Of a stretch of 64,000 bases of DNA, positions 60,300 through 64,000 are shown one piece after another. Numbering within the stretch: the first letter of the stretch is position 1; each line of letters begins with the position of its first letter. Both the position numbers and the translations under genes were made by a program. The stretch spans positions 26,242,150 through 26,306,149 of the forward strand of contig CM051514.1 of assembly GCA_028015205.1 (NCBI GenBank). The letters are read 5' to 3'. The stretch comes from Mytilisepta virgata (Eukaryota > Mollusca > Bivalvia > Mytilida > Mytilidae). Under the pieces are notes generated by a model, which was not told the origin of the DNA, did no database searches, and saw only the letters and a list, made by a program, of their open reading frames with translations.

Positions 60300-60850
60300 A
60301 TCTGAATATGGAGTCTACCCATTAGGACCAGTACTGCCTAGTCCGGTTCTAAATTGGCCTAGTGGTTTCCAACATTGTCAACAAGGTTTTAAAAGGGTCG
60401 TATGTTAAATTAAGTTTGGCTGTGGCGGCCATCTTGGTTGACATTGTGGGTAATTGAACACAATTGTGAAAGAGGACCATCTAAGAACTATTCCTGCCAA
60501 GTTTGGTTTCCATTAGGCTGAGTGGTTTCAGATAAGAAGATTAATGATTTTCCAATAGGATCCTATGTTAAACTAAGTTCGGCTGTGGCGGCCATCTTGG
60601 TAGACATTCAATGACACGGGAATAATTCTGAAAGAAGACCTCCCAAGGACCATTGCTGCCAAGTTTCTAGCCATGTAGTTTCAATGAAGAAGATATTTAT
60701 AGTTCATCCGGATACCGGACGTGCACAATTTTATAAGGGGGCCAACCAAGAACCATTCCACCAAAGTTTGGTCCCAATTTGCCTGGTGGTTTCAGAGGAG
60801 AAGTCATTTACGCCGGACGACAGACGCCAGGTGATGGCAACAGCTCAAAT
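60300..60850. repeat. Dispersed repeat, ~170-bp tandem units
   Basis: Units contain CTGTGGCGGCCATCTTGGT, GAGGACCATCTAAGAAC, CCAAGTTTGGT and end with CGCCGGACGACAGACGCCAG, then ATGGCAACAGCTCA. Same family as at 41640 and 33425. Confidence 0.7.
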
Positions 60851-61054
60851 GAAGATATACGTCAGGTAATTTTCTTATTGACAAGTATACATGTATATAA
60901 TTTTATTTCAGTATACATTATTAATTTCATTCAATCACTGTGAAATAATTTGCAAGTTATGTTTTTATTCTTTTGCACGATCTGCCTTATTAATAAACTC
61001 GGATTACATCCCTTCGTTAGTTTCTTTTATCATCAGAATCTTCAATTATAAAAT

Positions 61055-61569
61055 TCATCTGACTGTCCAAACTTTTGGAATAGCATTATGGTTCTCCATT
61101 GTATTGGTCTCATCGGTTTCAATTATACCACCGTTTTCGGATACCAAAGTTTCTTTCACCAACGCTTCTGCTGTCATACGAACGTCTTCCATTTCCAAAT
61201 GTTTTCGAGAATCTTCAAGACCTGCTGTTATCCGAAAGTCTTCAATTTGCAAACTTTTTCGAGAATCTTCGAGACCGGGTGCTTGGTGTGCTTTCTGTTC
61301 TACCATGTGTATTTTAATATGTTGTAATAATTGAGAAGTACAACTGTACTCTAGGTTACAGACGTGACACTTGAACGATGTACCGTCTTCTTGTTCAGCA
61401 TCATCGTGAGTTCTAGCATGTCTCCATAGTTGTGAATTATCATTGAAATCCTTTCCACATAACGGACAAAAGTATGGACGTTCTCCGGTATGAACTCGCT
61501 CGTGCTTTTTCTTGTCATGTGACTGCGCAAAGCCACGCCCACATATTCCACACTTGTATGGTTTTTCGC
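61055..61569 (-). CDS. Terminal exon of a C2H2 zinc-finger protein
   Basis: 515-nt last exon, acceptor TTCTTTTAAG at 61570-61571, phase 1 in, stop at 61055-61057. It starts in a TGEKPY-type linker ([13 protein letters not shown]...HERVH), followed by a second finger ([15 protein letters not shown]...HARTH) and a third, more isolated one ([10 protein letters not shown]...HIKIH). The C-terminal ~90 residues are acidic and contain an 18-residue tandem repeat, [18 protein letters not shown] then [18 protein letters not shown]. It is probably a nuclear DNA-binding regulator. More fingers should lie in upstream exons beyond 61570, which I could not find in this window. The paralogue group is not identifiable from three fingers. 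Confidence 0.85.
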
Positions 61570-61571
61570 CT

Positions 61572-62085
61572 TAAAAGAAAAAATAATAGAACCAAATCAG
61601 AGAAAATGTAACTTTTTTTTTAAAATGTACAAACGATAGAAACCTTGCATTCCATAATGTGATACTACGCAAAAAATAAAAATAAATTTAACAGTTGCCA
61701 TGGTGTCAACGAAGATTTAATTCAACAATTAAAAACTCAGGAAACTAGAATTGGCTATGGTGGTTAGCATGTTATGTAAGATTGAAAAAATAACAATCCA
61801 ATCCAAAGATACTAATATTAGATATAGTAAATTTATACTATGCTGTATACGACGCATTTCAAGGAGTTACCTCTCATCAGCAGCATTAAAACCGAAACAT
61901 TTGGAAGACCAAAAACCAAACTTATTTTAAAACAAGAAGTACTCAAGAATATGGTTTCATATCAACTTTCAGTTCATTCGACAGAGCCGTTTACGTGGCC
62001 GTTATAGTGTGTCTTTTCGGTGTGAATTGTGCAATTATATCAGACTAATATGTCACTTCAGCCGTTGCAACCTTGTCCAATCAAA
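61572..62085. other. Intronic DNA
   Basis: No exon or repeat recognised upstream of the zinc-finger exon in this interval. Confidence 0.4.
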
Positions 62086-62317
62086 TTAGACCCTCTCAAG
62101 AGCCTGTATCGCTCACCTGGATTAAACTTGTCCATCTTGAGCAGTACTAAACAATGAAGTGGTATAAAAATGTTGTGTTTTCACCTACCATATTTTTGGA
62201 TGTTTTCAGACTAGTCTCCCGTTAATAATTAAACATAGGTAATCTATCGATTACAAATCACCTCGTAACGCATTATTATCACTAAGCCGTAATTGACTTC
62301 AACTTTTCAAAATTTTA

Positions 62318-63113
62318 AGTGCTCATCCATGCAGAAAAAGAAGGTCACAGCCAGCATCTGAACCATGCATCTTACAACGCATCTCTGGCTTTGGTTGATG
62401 TGATACTTGCCTGTTAGCAGGAATGCACTTTAACCATTCTTCTGTAAGTGGTCATCCATGCAAAAAATATAGGACACAGCCAGCATCCTAAGCATGCATT
62501 GTGCTAAGCATCACTAGGTGCACTAACCATACCAATATGGTTGATGTGGCACTTGTCAGTAAGCAGGAATGGACTTTAACCATTCTTCTGTAAGTGGTCA
62601 TCCATCCGGAAAAAGTAGGTCACAGCCAGCATCCGAAGCATGCATTGTGCTTAGCATCCGTAGGTGCACCAACCACGGCAATATGATTGATGTGGCATGT
62701 GTCAGTAACCAGGAATGGACTTTAACCATTCTTCTGTAAGTGGTCATTCATGCGGAAAATATATGTCAGAGCCAGCATCCGAAGCATGCATTGTGCTTAG
62801 CATCACTAGGTGCACCTACCACACCAATATGATTGATGTAGCAGTTGTCAGTAAGTGTGTATGGATCTTAACCATTCTTCTGTAAGTGTTCATTCATGCG
62901 GAAAATATAGGTCAGAGCCAGCATCCGAAGCATGCATTGTGCTTAGTATCATTAGGTGCACCTACCATACCAATATGATTGATGTGGCATTTGTCAAGAA
63001 GCGTGTATGGATCTAAACCATTCTTCTGTAAGTGGGTGCGGACGCCGACACCGACGCCGACGCCGACGCCGGGGGTATCACATAAGCCCCCCTCACTTTC
63101 GTGAGGTGAGCTA
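62318..63113. repeat. Tandem repeat, five ~145-bp units, ending in a (GACGCC)n tract
   Basis: Units begin at about 62318, 62447, 62594, 62738 and 62885. Each has GTGGTCATCCATGC, CACAGCCAGCATCC, GAAGCATGCATTGTGC and TTAACCATTCTTCTGTA. The array ends in a GACGCC hexanucleotide run (63039-63071) and CTCACTTTCGTGAGGTGAGC, a small hairpin like those ending the other dispersed repeats. Confidence 0.85.
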
Positions 63114-63453
63114 AAAATTACTTTTTTACATTTCATGCATTTTTTAAACTAAAATTAAAACACTTTAAATAATTAAACAAAAAACAATCAGAAATCAATA
63201 TCTAGAACATATGAATAGAGGAAATTCCATACCTATGACATAATATATTTAGGGGCAAACCATATTTTTGGATGTTTTCAGACTAGTCTCCCATTAATAA
63301 TTAAAAATTACTTTTTTACATTTCATGCATTTTTTAAACTAAAATTAAAACACTTTAAATAATTAAACAAAAAAACAATCAGAAATCAATATCTAGAACA
63401 TATAAATAGAGGGAATTCCATACCTATGACATAATATATTTAGGGGCAAACCA
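63112..63453. repeat. 190-bp tandem duplication
   Basis: 63112-63262 and 63302-63453 are nearly identical (offset 190, AAAAATTACTTTTTTACATT ... ATATTTAGGGGCAAACCA). The joining piece, ACCATATTTTTGGATGTTTT...TTAATAATTAAA, also occurs at 62187-62232, so an older copy lies ~1.07 kb upstream. Confidence 0.85.
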
Positions 63454-63585
63454 CAGGAATTTTATACAAAACTGTTGTTTGCATTCTTAAAAAAAAGGAA
63501 AAGTTTACGCCGGACGACGATGGACAACGACGCCAAGTGATGTCATTAGCTCGCATGGTCTTATAGGGCAGTTGAGCTAATAAGC

Positions 63586-64000
63586 CGGAGAGATGTCACA
63601 CATTTGTTGTATTTCTAAGGACCGTCTGCATAGGGAGGTTTTAGATGAAACTATTTTCAAATAATACCAAGTAGAAAATATCACTGACTATCATCAACCG
63701 TTTTCTTATTTCAAATTGATTTTCTTCAAGAAAAACATTCATGTTTGACTTAATAAATCCACTTTAATAACAATATTTTAAAGTATTTTTTTGTAAGCTT
63801 GAAATTGGATTTTCTGACCAGCCAAAATGATAGAAGGCCACATAAATTTGTCATCTATACTGAGCAATTGTTAGTAACTAATATCTTAATAATAATTGAA
63901 GACTTTACTTAAAAATATAAAAAAATGAGTCCCGTTTCAAAAACATTCGTACATGTAGTCGTAAGTGTAATCTGACTTCCGGTCTTCCTTAATGTCCTGG
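63586..64000. other. AT-rich DNA to window edge
   Basis: No gene is established. A minus-strand frame from 64000 to a stop at 63937 (about 20 codons, ending DYMYECF) is open at the edge and could be the end of an exon, but it is too short to judge. Confidence 0.3.

Noticed and set aside
1..64000. tRNA, rRNA or other structured RNA genes
   Set aside because: No cloverleaf with A/B boxes or rRNA-like conserved segment was seen by eye. A covariance-model search would be needed to exclude small RNAs.

Overview
The window looks like AT-rich eukaryotic nuclear DNA from a bivalve mollusc, probably a mussel (Mytilidae). This is inferred from GT-AG split genes, the dense mix of short dispersed repeats, Helitron-like elements with ~160-bp tandem cores, and DIRS, Penelope, LINE, Crypton and mariner relics. 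There is no bacterial-style gene packing. Most long ORFs are shadows of repeats or transposon remnants. The species cannot be fixed without a database search.

Layout. 1-484 (-) is an exon of a P-loop NTPase resembling the nSTAND3/DZIP3-like proteins expanded in molluscs, with a ~560-bp MITE-like element just upstream. 2243-16835 is a near-perfect tandem duplication of a ~7.3-kb unit. Each copy carries, on the minus strand, an immunoglobulin-domain exon (phase 1-1) and a 21-nt micro-exon candidate. On the plus strand each copy carries a Crypton-type tyrosine recombinase (DUF3504/KIAA1958-like) with the same frameshift, preceded by a large hairpin. 17.2-19.3 kb holds minisatellites and unassigned DNA. 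19.3-29.05 kb is a nest of Helitron-like repeat elements in both orientations. One of these is split by a 658-bp solo LTR with a 4-bp target duplication. Another is split by a complete but inactivated 5.3-kb DIRS-type retrotransposon that keeps inverted terminal repeats and an internal complementary region.

30.2-48.4 kb (-) can be assembled into a seven-exon gene whose intron phases all agree (726 coding nt, 241 aa). It encodes a signal peptide, a 16-cysteine ectodomain, a short hydrophobic segment and an 11-residue tail beginning with two arginines. Its introns hold a decayed Penelope-like element, a complete Helitron-like element, palindrome clusters and a mariner element ending 23 bp from a splice donor. 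49-61 kb is mostly repeats: a LINE interrupted by a dispersed repeat, a MITE, two long hairpins, a cluster of eight copies of one 12-15-bp motif, and a 21-bp minisatellite open in several frames. 61055-61569 (-) is the last exon of a C2H2 zinc-finger gene. The rest to 64 kb is tandem repeats.

How the parts may relate (inference). The minus-strand host exons (cysteine-rich ectodomain, Ig, NTPase) are the kind of modules found in expanded bivalve receptor-like families. The 7.3-kb duplication copies a phase-symmetric Ig exon upstream of the NTPase exon, so it could add an Ig domain without breaking the frame. Whether Ig and NTPase exons belong to one transcript is not shown by the sequence.
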